This document shows positions 17,504 through 25,375 of a DNA stretch of 64,000 nt, one piece after another. A program made the position numbers and the translations under genes. Each line of letters starts with the position of its first letter. Positions within the stretch are counted from its first letter, which is position 1. Below the pieces are notes generated by a model that saw only the letters and a program-made list of their open reading frames with translations, did not search any database and was not told the DNA's origin. Source of the DNA: Actinomycetota bacterium (GTDB lineage: Bacteria; Actinomycetota; Acidimicrobiia; Acidimicrobiales; Ilumatobacteraceae); assembly GCA_026393475.1 (NCBI GenBank), contig JAPLAA010000054.1, forward strand, positions 45,976 through 109,975. The letters are read 5' to 3'.

Positions 17504-17884
17504 TCAGAACCCGCGGCCCAGCTGCAGGTCCGCATTCGAATCAGCTGCATCCGCCCGAGAGTGCGTCACGTCGCGGTGACGCGTTGACGTCGTGCTCGAG
17601 TGCGATGAGCGCTTCGCGTCAGCGCATGACGCGCAGGACATGTCCGATGCGGGCCTGAGTTCGTTGTCGACGAGAGGCCACGTGATCGGACCGCCGTGCA
17701 GCTTCTCCAGGGCCAGGCGCGGAACGCGCTTCAACTTGCCCAGGCGAACGAATGGCAGCCCTGTCTCGCCGCCGCTCTTCTCGAACTCGGTCGCCAGCTT
17801 GTACGCCGAGTTCCGACCGATCCGCAGGATCCGCCCCGCCTCGGGCAGCGTGAAGAAGTCCGGCACCGCCGTCGACACGCTCAT
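17504..17884 (-). CDS. Excisionase-like HTH DNA-binding protein (1)
   Basis: The protein has about 126 residues from ATG 17884. The N-terminal 70 residues form a MerR/excisionase-type winged helix: FFTLPEAGRILRIGRNSAYKL, then PFVRLGKLKRVPRLALEKL. The C-terminal tail is Ser/Thr-rich and probably disordered. Small proteins of this type direct excision by tyrosine integrases or regulate element genes. A second copy-type gene lies at 18173-18535. Confidence 0.75.
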   Translation of the reverse strand: MSVSTAVPDFFTLPEAGRILRIGRNSAYKLATEFEKSGGETGLPFVRLGKLKRVPRLALEKLHGGPITWPLVDNELRPASDMSCASCADAKRSSHSSTTSTRHRDVTHSRADAADSNADLQLGRGF

Positions 17885-18172
17885 CACGACCGACCTCGCG
17901 AACGCAGTCCCATGCTGAAGAACTGGACGTGATCACACCGATGTGTTGACGCGAACTTCGCGTGGCCGACGGCCAGCGATCGTGATGGGCTTCTCGAGGA
18001 CGAACAACTCACGTCACTCAACTGGACGCGCAACCGGCTCCGCGGTGAAATCTCCATGCCCACAACCGGACGCGAACTCACGGAATCCGGTGAACGAGGC
18101 CTCGTGTCTCGTCAGCTCGCGGCGAGCCGATGCCGGCGATGGCCGACCGGCGATCGGCGACCGAACTCGCCG
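17885..18172. other. Intergenic stretch, no gene seen
   Basis: No frame here has recognisable protein character in either direction. It separates the two excisionase-like genes and may contain their promoters, but no clear operator or terminator stands out. Confidence 0.4.
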
Positions 18173-18535
18173 TCAGAACTCGAGGCCGAGTTGCTGCGGT
18201 CGCGGAGTCGGCCGATCGAGTGCCGGTTGCTCGACGGCTTCCTCGCTGTCGATCGATCGATCGCCGATCATCTCGTCGACGAGCTCGCTCACCTCGGCGC
18301 GCAGGTCGGTGTCGACTCGTCCATGGAGGATGAACTCGACGAGCGCCCAACGAGGGACTCGGAGACACCCTCCGATCCGCACGACCGGCAGGCCCGTCGG
18401 GTCGCCCTTCTGGAACCGCCCGGCGAGCCGATACGCGAGCGTCCGGCCGATCCCGAGCAGGTGCGCGGCATCATCGATCTTGATCATGAGCGGGGTGCCC
18501 GCCAGATCGAGTCGAAGCCCGTCGAACGCCGTCAT
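18173..18535 (-). CDS. Excisionase-like HTH DNA-binding protein (2)
   Basis: The 120-residue protein has the same fold as the gene at 17504-17884. Its helix-turn-helix and wing read MIKIDDAAHLLGIGRTLAYRL, then PVVRIGGCLRVPRWALVEF. After the domain, an acidic helical tail (AEVSELVDEMIGDR) differs from its paralog. Two such proteins in one small element suggest one excisionase and one regulator, or divergence after duplication. Confidence 0.75.
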   Translation of the reverse strand: MTAFDGLRLDLAGTPLMIKIDDAAHLLGIGRTLAYRLAGRFQKGDPTGLPVVRIGGCLRVPRWALVEFILHGRVDTDLRAEVSELVDEMIGDRSIDSEEAVEQPALDRPTPRPQQLGLEF

Positions 18536-18730
18536 CAGGCCAAGAACTACACCGCTGTGATCCGCATTTCAACGCCTGTCATTCCAGCCCCCACCATGTG
18601 GATTCCAGGTCGTGTCGTTTGGTCCCCACTGGTCCTCATCAGTGTCCGCACCTCCCCCGCCGAGTGACGAATGTCATAGGTCACGCGTTGGGGGGTTGCA
18701 GCGAAGAAGCTGGCCGTGCATCATGGGTGT

Positions 18731-18804
18731 TGCTCCCTGCAGTAGCGGGGGGAAGTGCACCCGGTGAGCCCTCCGGACGGTGGGTAGCCGGGTGTTGCGC
18801 GTTC
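18731..18804 (-). other. Conserved 74-bp block, copy 2, just after the DUF3800-like gene
   Basis: This is 71/74 identical to 6124-6197. It begins within the last two bases of the DUF3800-like gene stop. On the minus strand the CACCCGG...CCGGGTG inverted repeat follows the stop, and then comes the micro-ORF MMHGQLLRCNP (start about 18723). The remaining part of 18536-18730 shows no gene. Confidence 0.4.
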
Positions 18805-19333
18805 AGGGGCGGAGACTGCGGATGTCCGTGATCCGTCGAACCCGATCGAGCTGGTGGCCACGCGTGCCAACCGCCCACACGATGGCGTCGACTGCCCAGA
18901 GCATCGGCTCGTCGTGTCCTGGGCGGTGGTCGTACAGCATCGAGTCGTGCGCATCGCCGAGCGCGTGCTGGATGGCGCGCCGATCCCGCCCAGCTTGAAT
19001 CGGCTCCTGGTCGTCGAGCGTCCACGAGACCACACCTTGCGCCAAGGCATCGTTCGCTGCCTGAGCGACCAGCAAGCGGCGCGCCTCCACACGCGACAGG
19101 CCGGCGGGTCGCGCCAGCCGATACACGGTCGTGTCGAGTTCGAGTTCAGCGACCAGGTCGAGGAGTCGTGCTCGCCGCGCCGGCGACTCCTTCGCCGTGT
19201 GCAGCCGCCGCTGACCGGGCAGGAGCAAGGAGCGCAGCCGACGTCGTGCCTCGACTACTCGGTGGGCAGGCACCACCGTCAGCCCGAACAGCAGTGTTGC
19301 GCCTCGTTCCGATTCGTCGGAGTAGGCCCACAT
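18803..19333 (-). CDS. DUF3800-like protein (putative RNase H-fold)
   Basis: The 176-residue protein begins with the WAYSDESERGATLLFGL motif, with an acidic pair in the first strand, as in DUF3800-type proteins. It continues with R..L..LLLPGQRRLHTAKE, an acidic strand (VSWTLDDQE) and a C-terminal DE..L..VDAIVWAVG helix. The pattern suggests an RNase H-like nuclease fold, but the assignment is tentative. Its ATG shares one base with the integrase stop (TGATG), so the two are co-translated. A decayed copy of its 3' end exists in the neighbouring relic element, so it is a stable partner of this integrase type. Confidence 0.6.
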   Translation of the reverse strand: MWAYSDESERGATLLFGLTVVPAHRVVEARRRLRSLLLPGQRRLHTAKESPARRARLLDLVAELELDTTVYRLARPAGLSRVEARRLLVAQAANDALAQGVVSWTLDDQEPIQAGRDRRAIQHALGDAHDSMLYDHRPGHDEPMLWAVDAIVWAVGTRGHQLDRVRRITDIRSLRP

Positions 19334-20478
19334 CAGCGGGTCATCTCGCCTGCCCGCCGTCCGATCTTCTCGGTCACGGTGCGAGCCGACTCGGGCAGCA
19401 CGTGCGCGTAGGTCTTCATCAGCTCGTCCGGGCTGTGGCCGAGCAGGTCGGCCGCCGCTCGCACTTCACCGATGTCGGTCGCATGCCGGACCATGTGGGT
19501 CGCCGCGGTGTGTCGCAGCCCGTGTGAGGTGAGGCGGGGCACACCCGCGTTGCGGACCAGCCGCTCGAGCGTCTGGTCGAAGTTGCCGGGGGCGACCTGA
19601 TTCCCGGTCTTCGTGGCGATGACGAGATCCTGATCGGTCCAGTCGTGGCCGGCGGCCAATCGTTCCTCGGCCTGGAATCTCCGGTGCGCCTGCAGCGCTC
19701 GAAGGGTCCCGGGGTCGAGCGGGATCGTGCGGCGAGCTCGTGTGTTCTTGCCGTCCGTCCACGTCGGCACACCGCGCACCTCGACGAGTGCACGTTCGAT
19801 CTTGATCGTGCCCTTCTTCAGGTCGACCGCCGACCAGTGCAAACCGAGCACTTCGCTGCGGCGCAATCCGTACAACACGGCGATGCGCAGCGGCCCCGCC
19901 CATCGGTGAGCGTCTGCGACGTCGAGGAAGCGTTGCAGCTGCGCGTCGTCCCAGGCGTCGACCTCCTTCACCCGGTCGGGCTTCACCACGTTGCGCGGCA
20001 TCGGCACTCGCGCCGCCGGACTGCGCTTGATGTCGCCGGCCTCCACCGCGTCGGCGAGCGCTGCCTTCAGCACCATGCGGAAGATGCCGATGCTGCGGCG
20101 ACCGAACTCGCCGCCCGAGGCGAGGCCCTCGAGCCAACGGGCGATGTCGGTTCGGTCGAGTTGATCGAGTCGGAGCGAGCCGATCCCGGCGCGGATGTGC
20201 CCGGCCGCCCACTCGTACTGGACCTTCGTCTTCGGCCCGATGTCCGTTCGGCCGGCCACCCAGTCGTCGACCAGGCGCCCGATCGTGCGGTGATCGGTCC
20301 CGTAGTCGCCGGCCGCCGTGTACTCGCTCGCCGCACGATTCGCCGCCCGCCGCGAGGGGTAGGTGCCCAGCTGCCGCGGCCGGTGCTTGCCCGTCTCGGT
20401 GTCGATCCCGTCGACACGCACCACCCATCGCTCCCGTTGCTGCCGCACCGTCGGCTGACCCGTCGCCTTCCACGCCAT
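19333..20478 (-). CDS. Tyrosine-type site-specific integrase
   Basis: The 381-residue integrase catalyses insertion into and excision from tRNA-Arg. It has an N-terminal arm-binding region (KATGQPTVRQQRERW), a SAM-like core-binding domain in the middle and a catalytic domain with R in YGLRRSEVLGLHW, HGLRH, LLGH and the nucleophile Tyr in KTYAHV. All catalytic residues are present. ATG 20478 is preferred: the same start is conserved in the neighbouring remnant. Paired TGATACAT sites lie just upstream. Confidence 0.95.
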   Translation of the reverse strand: MAWKATGQPTVRQQRERWVVRVDGIDTETGKHRPRQLGTYPSRRAANRAASEYTAAGDYGTDHRTIGRLVDDWVAGRTDIGPKTKVQYEWAAGHIRAGIGSLRLDQLDRTDIARWLEGLASGGEFGRRSIGIFRMVLKAALADAVEAGDIKRSPAARVPMPRNVVKPDRVKEVDAWDDAQLQRFLDVADAHRWAGPLRIAVLYGLRRSEVLGLHWSAVDLKKGTIKIERALVEVRGVPTWTDGKNTRARRTIPLDPGTLRALQAHRRFQAEERLAAGHDWTDQDLVIATKTGNQVAPGNFDQTLERLVRNAGVPRLTSHGLRHTAATHMVRHATDIGEVRAAADLLGHSPDELMKTYAHVLPESARTVTEKIGRRAGEMTR

Positions 20479-20492
20479 GGCGACCTCCGTTC

Positions 20493-20511
20493 TGATACAT
20501 CGCTGATACAT
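20493..20511 (+). promoter_or_regulatory. Right-end paired TGATACAT sites
   Basis: TGATACAT occurs at 20493 and 20504, 11 bp apart (one helical turn), between the integrase start and the att site, with a related GTATCAGA at 20561. These are putative integrase arm-type sites and may also control the integrase promoter. Confidence 0.6.
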
Positions 20512-20514
20512 GGG

Positions 20515-20552
20515 CCGAAAAACGACCGAAGGCCTCGCTGTGAAGCGAAGCC
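20515..20552 (-). terminator. Terminator between tRNA-Arg and the integrase
   Basis: On the minus strand GGCTTCGCT, loop TCAC and AGCGAGGCC form a stem with one G-T pair, followed by TTCGGTCGTTTTT. It would end tRNA-Arg transcription before the integrase. An analogous hairpin follows the left att copy. Confidence 0.65.
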
Positions 20553-20591
20553 CTCTCATCGTATCAGACCTGCTCAGAGGCCGTATTCAGT

Positions 20592-20667
20592 TGGCGCGCT
20601 CGAAGGGACTCGAACCCCTAACCTTCTGATCCGTAGTCAGATGCTCTATCCATTGAGCTACGAGCGC
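20592..20667 (-). tRNA. tRNA-Arg (anticodon ACG)
   Basis: This is a full 76-nt cloverleaf. The acceptor stem GCGCTCG pairs with CGAGCGC, the anticodon stem TCTGA/TCAGA encloses the loop CTACGGA (anticodon ACG), and the T arm is AGGGG-TTCGAAC-CCCTT. The discriminator is G and CCA is encoded. It is the integration target; the element supplies its 3' half. Confidence 0.97.
20594..20637. repeat. Right attachment site within tRNA-Arg
   Basis: This is identical over 44 bp to 6458-6501. It spans from the CCA end through the T arm to the anticodon loop, so integration keeps the tRNA intact. Confidence 0.92.
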
Positions 20668-20786
20668 TGGTGTTGCTGGTGACGCCGTCGCATTCCTGCG
20701 GCAGCATCGGTCGGCAAGTCTAACCGGGGGCGTCGGTCAACGACACCTCCGAAATCCCGCCGGTGAGGGCGTGGCCAGGTGGGAAC

Positions 20787-21677
20787 TCAGAGCGCCCAGG
20801 GCCGGAAGCTGCCCGAGCGCTGGTACAGCGTGTACGCCGCTGCCGTGTTCACGTTCGGGTCGAGCAACTGCGAGGCGCTGGTGACCCCGATGCCGGCCAG
20901 CCACGACTTGTGGGCGCTCCAGTTGATCTGGAACAGGCCGTAGCAGCAGGAGTTCTTCGCGTTGTACTTGAGGTTGCTCTCGCGGCGGGCGATCCGCAGC
21001 GCCTCCTCCTCCAGCTCGTCGGGCCAGACCGACCGGATGATCGCCTCGTTCTCGGCAGCGGTGTAGGCGCGGACGGCGACGGTGGCCGTGGTGCCGGCCG
21101 CGGTGGAGCCGGACGGGGTCGCACCGGCGGGCAGGCAGATGCTGCGGCCCGGGAACAGGGCCGTGGACGTGGTGGCGTTGTTCGCCGCCAGCAGCGCCTT
21201 CGACGTGGCGCCGACCTTCTTCGCGATCGCCAACCAGCCGTCGCCCTTCACCACCGTGTAGGTGCCGTTCGCGCACGACGCGGTCTTGGTGGACGTGGAA
21301 CCGGACGAGGAACCGGAGGAGGCGGACGACGTGGAGGTGGTCGAGGTGGTCGCGCCGGCCGGGACGCAGATCGACCGACCCGGATGGATGACCGTCGCGG
21401 TCGTGGCACCGTTCGCTGCGAGCAGCGCCTTGGTGGTGACACCGAGCTTGCGGGCGATGATGCTCCAGCCGTCGCCGCGCACGACGGTGTAGCTGCCGTT
21501 CGAGCATGCGGGCGCCGACGGACGCGCCGGCGCTGCGGAGACCGTCGCCGGGGCGACGCCGACGAGGGAGGCGAGCGAGACGCCGGCGATCAGCGCGACG
21601 GCGCCGAGGGAGCGGCGGGGGCGGCCCGCGGGCCGCTCATCACTGTCGACCCGCTTCATGCGTTCGATCCGGTTCAT
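20787..21677 (-). CDS. Secreted LysM protein with a lysozyme-like C-terminal domain
   Basis: The 296-residue protein has a long signal peptide (core LGAVALIAGVSLASLVG), two LysM domains (each with YTVV.GDGW..IA.K.G and PGRSIC.PAG) joined by Ser/Thr linkers, and a C-terminal 75-residue lysozyme/SLT-like domain. In that domain ARRESNLKYNAKNSCCYGLFQIN contains the likely catalytic Glu. It probably binds and cuts peptidoglycan in the cell wall. ATG 21677 has a strong GGAGGTGG ribosome site; upstream in-frame codons are 5' leader. Confidence 0.85.
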   Translation of the reverse strand: MNRIERMKRVDSDERPAGRPRRSLGAVALIAGVSLASLVGVAPATVSAAPARPSAPACSNGSYTVVRGDGWSIIARKLGVTTKALLAANGATTATVIHPGRSICVPAGATTSTTSTSSASSGSSSGSTSTKTASCANGTYTVVKGDGWLAIAKKVGATSKALLAANNATTSTALFPGRSICLPAGATPSGSTAAGTTATVAVRAYTAAENEAIIRSVWPDELEEEALRIARRESNLKYNAKNSCCYGLFQINWSAHKSWLAGIGVTSASQLLDPNVNTAAAYTLYQRSGSFRPWAL

Positions 21678-21773
21678 GTCCACCTCCTGTGCCCTCGGGG
21701 CCGGCGTCGAGCGGCCGATCCCGGGTGCCATGCCGCGGCACCGGAGTGGTGCACGCGTGCGTCGGTCGTCCCG

Positions 21774-21815
21774 TGTGTGACGAAGATGACGAAAGTCTGG
21801 TCGGGTCGTCACACA
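21774..21815. promoter_or_regulatory. Inverted repeat in the leader of the LysM gene
   Basis: TGTGTGACGA and TCGTCACACA form a perfect 10-bp inverted repeat with a 22-base spacer, about 100 bases upstream of the LysM ATG. A second hairpin (GGTGCC/GGCACC) lies nearer the start at about 21727-21745. Either could be regulatory. I did not recognise a ydaO-type riboswitch. Confidence 0.4.
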
Positions 21816-21860
21816 ATTGCAACGCGCGGGGCCGCCGGCGGCGACCGGGCCCGAGAACGG

Positions 21861-21895
21861 CGACAGCCCGGCGGGATGCTCCCACCGGGCTGTCG
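21861..21895 (-). terminator. Strong hairpin downstream of tRNA-Ser
   Basis: CGACAGCCCGG and CCGGGCTGTCG pair perfectly over 11 bp with a 13-base loop, just beyond the tRNA-Ser 3' end. There is no T tract, so it is probably a hairpin-only terminator, as is common in high-GC actinobacteria. Confidence 0.6.
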
Positions 21896-21902
21896 TCATG
21901 TG

Positions 21903-21994
21903 CGGAGAGGGTGGGATTTGAACCCACGGACCACTTTAAAGGTGGTCCCCGCATTAGCAGTGCGGTCCATTCGACCTGGCTCTGGCACCTCTCC
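21903..21994 (-). tRNA. tRNA-Ser (anticodon GCT)
   Basis: This is a class II tRNA of about 92 nt. The acceptor GGAGAGG pairs with CCTCTCC, the anticodon loop is CTGCTAA (GCT), a long variable arm (GGACCACC.TTT.AAAGTGGTCC) is present, and the T arm reads GTGGG-TTCAAAT-CCCAC. CCA is not encoded. Confidence 0.96.
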
Positions 21995-22118
21995 AGTGTG
22001 TTGTGCTGCACCGGGCGGCGGCATCGACCCACCGTGGTGGCCGTCGACGACGCCGTGCGCTGCAGGGCGTGATGTTATCCGGGCCCGACGATCGGCACAC
22101 CTGCCGGCGGGCTGCCCG

Positions 22119-23399
22119 TCAGGGGGTGATCGTCGGGGTGGTGTCGCTCGTGGCGGCGGTGGTGCTGTCGGCCGGTGGGGAGGTCGACGACGGCACGGTG
22201 GTGTCGGTGGGGGTCGTCTCGTCGACCGGCGGCACCGGCACGGAGTCGGGCGGCGGCGGCAGCAGGGCAGGCGGTTGGTCGACCGTCGAGCCGGCCCAGG
22301 GCGGCGTGCAGGTGTACGGCTTGGTCCACGGGCCCCGTCCGCAGAAGACCCACAGGTCGCTGGCCGCGTCGGCGCAGGCCTGCAGCGAGGTCTTCACCGA
22401 GTCGGTGGTCCAGCCGCGTCGGCCGAGCGAGCCGTGGGGGGCGAACATGCCCGACAGCGCGTTGAGCTGGAAGGTGCAGTGCGAGTCGTCCTTGGTGCGG
22501 ACGTTGAGGTTCACGGCCTCGAAGCGGCAGCCACCCTCGCGGGACGCGATGTACACGGCCCACTGCTGGGTGACGGCGTCGGCGCCGTCGTTGGCGAACT
22601 CGGCGGCGATGATCGCCGCCTGCTCGGGCGTGCACGGCGTGCGGTTGCCGTACGCCGGGATGCCCTGCGCGGTGAGCCGCCACTCGGGCTCGTTCTGCAT
22701 GCCGGCCGGGAACGGTCCGGGACCGATGTTGCGGCCGCTGCCGGCCGTCATGCCGCTCCAGATGTCGAGCGCGGCGAGCGTGCGCGGCCCGGCGACGCCG
22801 TCGGCGGTGAGCGGCGGCGTGTTGCGTTGATACCCGCGGACCGCGTCCTGCGTGGCCTTGTCGTAGATGCCGGTGACCTTCACCCCGGGCCAGCCGAGCT
22901 CGATGAGTCGCTGCTGCAGGCAGGTGACGGACTGGCCGCGTGAGGTGGACGTCAGGGTGGCGTCGGCGACGCATCGGGCTCGTGTGGTGGGGGTGCTGCC
23001 GCCGGCGGCCGCTTCCGACGAGGCCTCGACGGGCGCGGCGCCGAGCGACCCTGCCGGCACGAAGATCGCGGCCTTGCCGGCGATGCCGAGCGAGACGAGC
23101 GTCTCCTCGCCGGCCACGCCGTTGACGACGAGGGGCGGGTGGGTGGCCTGGTACCAGCGGACGGCGTCCTCGGTCTCGGGGCTGTACAGCCCGTTGTACG
23201 GCACCGAATAGCCCTGCATGATCAGGGCGAACTGCAGACAGAGAACCCCGGAGCCGTAGCTCTGGCGGCCGAGCACGGGCTGGGCGACGCAGGGCTGCAC
23301 CTCGGGCAGATCGGCCGACGCCGACGGGGCGTGCAGGGGCACCACCAGACCCAGGGCCACACAGAGGGCCGCGACCGCCACGCAGAGTGCACGCCTCAC
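22119..23399 (-). CDS. Secreted protein with two peptidoglycan-binding domains and a lysozyme-like region
   Basis: The protein has about 426 residues from GTG 23399 and a signal peptide (VRRALCVAVAALCVALGLVV, cut near PSASA). Two PG_binding_1 modules follow (about residues 35-110 and 140-215; motifs GLYSPETEDAVRWYQ and GIYDKATQDAVRGYQ). A lysozyme-like domain comes next (WAVYIASREGGCRFEAVN with several cysteines), then a Thr/Pro/Ser-rich tail. The first in-frame ATG (23441) is less likely because GTG 23399 gives a compact signal peptide. It reads in the same direction as the LysM gene, with the tRNA between. Confidence 0.8.
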   Translation of the reverse strand: MRRALCVAVAALCVALGLVVPLHAPSASADLPEVQPCVAQPVLGRQSYGSGVLCLQFALIMQGYSVPYNGLYSPETEDAVRWYQATHPPLVVNGVAGEETLVSLGIAGKAAIFVPAGSLGAAPVEASSEAAAGGSTPTTRARCVADATLTSTSRGQSVTCLQQRLIELGWPGVKVTGIYDKATQDAVRGYQRNTPPLTADGVAGPRTLAALDIWSGMTAGSGRNIGPGPFPAGMQNEPEWRLTAQGIPAYGNRTPCTPEQAAIIAAEFANDGADAVTQQWAVYIASREGGCRFEAVNLNVRTKDDSHCTFQLNALSGMFAPHGSLGRRGWTTDSVKTSLQACADAASDLWVFCGRGPWTKPYTCTPPWAGSTVDQPPALLPPPPDSVPVPPVDETTPTDTTVPSSTSPPADSTTAATSDTTPTITP

Positions 23400-23491
23400 T
23401 ACGCACAGACTACGGGCACCCGGTGAGAATCCACCCAACACGACCTGGACTGTCCGGGAACAGATGGCAAACCCCGCAGGTTGAGGACCCT

Positions 23492-23812
23492 GTGACCCCC
23501 GACCCCGACCCGACCAGCGACCCCCAGCACGACCCCCAGCACGACCCCCAGCACGACCCCCAGCAGATCACCGTGTACTGGCGGCCGGGCTGCCCGTTCT
23601 GCGGCAGCTTGTTCCGGCAGTTGGAGCGTGCCGAGGTCGAACACCGGCGGGTCAACATCTGGGACGACGAGGGTGCCGCGGCCGTGGTCCGCTCGATCGC
23701 CCGCGGCAACGAGACCGTTCCCACGGTCACGATCGGCGACCCGGCAGCCGGCGGGGTGGGGCTCGTGAACCCCAGCGTGTCGCAGATCCTCGCCGCCGTC
23801 GGCAGCGCCTGA
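23492..23812 (+). CDS. Glutaredoxin/mycoredoxin-like thiol protein
   Basis: The 106-residue protein from GTG 23492 has a thioredoxin-fold core: ITVYWRPGCPFCGSLFRQL contains the redox motif CPFC, followed by NIWDDEGAAAVVRSIA and the cis-Pro segment ETVPTV. This matches mycoredoxin/NrdH-type glutaredoxins, which use mycothiol in many actinobacteria. The N-terminus is unusual: about 25 residues made mostly of QHDP repeats before the fold. Confidence 0.85.
   Translation: MTPDPDPTSDPQHDPQHDPQHDPQQITVYWRPGCPFCGSLFRQLERAEVEHRRVNIWDDEGAAAVVRSIARGNETVPTVTIGDPAAGGVGLVNPSVSQILAAVGSA
23522..23565 (+). repeat. 12-bp tandem repeat encoding QHDP units
   Basis: Four near-perfect copies of a CCCCAGCACGAC-type unit lie in frame at the start of the glutaredoxin-like gene, coding for repeated Gln-His-Asp-Pro. 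They may vary in number between strains. Confidence 0.8.
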
Positions 23813-23819
23813 TCGCCCT

Positions 23820-23841
23820 CCCGGGTCGCATCCGACCCGGG
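23820..23841 (+). terminator. Hairpin after the glutaredoxin-like gene
   Basis: CCCGGGTCG, loop CATC and CGACCCGGG form a perfect nine-pair stem 8 bases after the stop codon. There is no T tract; it is likely a GC-type terminator. Confidence 0.55.
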
Positions 23842-23856
23842 CGTTAGCGTCGTCAC

Positions 23857-25329
23857 GTGAACGTCCTCCTGATCACGCTCGACCAGTTCCGGGCCGACTG
23901 CCTGTCGATCGCCGGCCACCCCGTGGTGCGCACCCCGGCGCTCGACGCGCTCGCCACCGAGGGTGTTCGCCTCGCCCGCCACTACAGCCAAGCCGCCCCG
24001 TGCGCGCCCGGTCGGGCATCGCTGTACACGGGCATGTACCAGATGAACCACCGCGTGGTCGCCAACGGCACCCCGCTCGACGCCCGCTTCGACAACGTCG
24101 CCAAGGCGGCCCGCCGCGCCGGGTACGACCCGGTGCTGTTCGGCTACACCGACCAGAGCATCGACCCGCGCGAGTCGACCGGCCCCGACGATCCGCGCAT
24201 GCAGAACTACTCGGGCGTGCTGCCCGGCTTCCGGCCCGTACTGCACATCCCCGACGACCACCAGGTGTGGCTCGACTGGCTGGCCGAGCGCGGGCACACC
24301 GGCCTCGGCGGCGGCTACGACGCGCTCGGCACCGAGCCCTCGCGACCGGCCGAGCTGGGCGTGTCGGCGTTCCTCACCGACCACGCGATCGACTGGCTGC
24401 GCGAGCAGGCGACGCCCGACCAGCGCACGCCGTGGTTCGCGCACCTCTCCTACCTGCGCCCGCATCCCCCGTACGGCGCGGCCGGCGAGTACTCGACGAT
24501 GTACGACCCGGCCGACGTCGCCCTGCCGATCGCACCGCCCGACGACCGCCTGCCGTTCCACGACCGCGTGCTGTCGAGTTGGTCGGCCGCCCCCACCGAC
24601 GAGCGCGAGATGCGCGAGCTGCGCGCCCAGTACTACGGCATGATCAGCGAGGTCGACGCCCAGCTCGCCCGCCTGTGGCAGACACTGCGCGAACTCGAGA
24701 TGTGGGACGACACGATGGTGATCGTCACCGCCGACCACGGCGAGCAGCTCGGCGATCAGGGCCTGCTCGGCAAACTCGGCTGGTTCGAGGAGAGCTATCA
24801 CATCCTCGGGATCGTCCGCGATCCCCGCCACGCCGACGTGCACGGTTCGGTGGTCGAGGCGCTCACCGAGAACGTCGACCTGTTCCCCACCATCTGCGAG
24901 TTCATCGGCGCCGACGTCCCGGTGCAGTGCGACGGCCTGCCGCTCACCCCCTTCCTGCGCGGCGAACAGCCACCGTGGTGGCGCGAGCACGCCCATTGGG
25001 AGTTCGACTGGCGCGATCAGTTCCTGCTCGACGAACACCCGTGGCCGTGGGACCAGCGGCTCGAACGCCAGCAGCTCGCCTGCATCCGCGACGCCGATGG
25101 CGCGTACGTGCAGTTCGGCAACGGCACCTGGCGCTGCTTCGACCTCGCGGCCGACCCCACGTGGCACACCCTCGTCACCGACCCGGCGCGGGTGCTGCCG
25201 TACGTGCAGGCGATGGTGTCGTGGCGCGCGCTGCACACCGACCGCACACACACCGGGATGTTGGTGGCGATGGGCGGCGTGGGGCGCTTCCCCGAGCGGC
25301 CGATGATCGTCGAGACGCCGATGCCGTGA
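23857..25329 (+). CDS. Type I sulfatase family hydrolase (CAPGR active site)
   Basis: The 490-residue protein starts at GTG 23857. The N-terminal metal motif LLITLDQFRADCLS and the active-site segment CAPGRASLYTG place it in the type I sulfatase family. The Cys would be turned into formylglycine (C-x-P-x-R type). A second metal cluster (VIVTADHGEQLGD) is present. No signal peptide is seen, so it acts in the cytoplasm or is exported by other means. The substrate is unknown; choline-sulfatase or phosphonate-hydrolase-like activities are possible. Confidence 0.85.
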   Translation: MNVLLITLDQFRADCLSIAGHPVVRTPALDALATEGVRLARHYSQAAPCAPGRASLYTGMYQMNHRVVANGTPLDARFDNVAKAARRAGYDPVLFGYTDQSIDPRESTGPDDPRMQNYSGVLPGFRPVLHIPDDHQVWLDWLAERGHTGLGGGYDALGTEPSRPAELGVSAFLTDHAIDWLREQATPDQRTPWFAHLSYLRPHPPYGAAGEYSTMYDPADVALPIAPPDDRLPFHDRVLSSWSAAPTDEREMRELRAQYYGMISEVDAQLARLWQTLRELEMWDDTMVIVTADHGEQLGDQGLLGKLGWFEESYHILGIVRDPRHADVHGSVVEALTENVDLFPTICEFIGADVPVQCDGLPLTPFLRGEQPPWWREHAHWEFDWRDQFLLDEHPWPWDQRLERQQLACIRDADGAYVQFGNGTWRCFDLAADPTWHTLVTDPARVLPYVQAMVSWRALHTDRTHTGMLVAMGGVGRFPERPMIVETPMP

Positions 25330-25375
25330 TCCGGGTGACGCGGGGTGACCGCCGCCGAGCGTCGGCGGCGTCGGA

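Larger units (their letters stand above)
6458..20637. mobile_element. Integrative element in tRNA-Arg(ACG), about 14.1 kb
   Basis: The boundaries are the perfect 44-bp direct repeats at 6458-6501 and 20594-20637. A tyrosine integrase reads away from the intact tRNA, the usual layout for tRNA-targeting actinobacterial elements. Inside are excisionase-like HTH genes, a broken MobF relaxase, an IS3 remnant, and cargo of secreted peptides, lipoproteins and an ABC transporter. No replication, FtsK/TraB-type transfer or phage structural genes are visible, so it is probably a decayed integrative-mobilizable element. Confidence 0.9.

Noticed and set aside
23522..23565. CRISPR-like repeat array
   Set aside because: The units are 12 bp, contiguous and in frame with a gene; no spacers. 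No CRISPR array or Cas gene was seen in the window.
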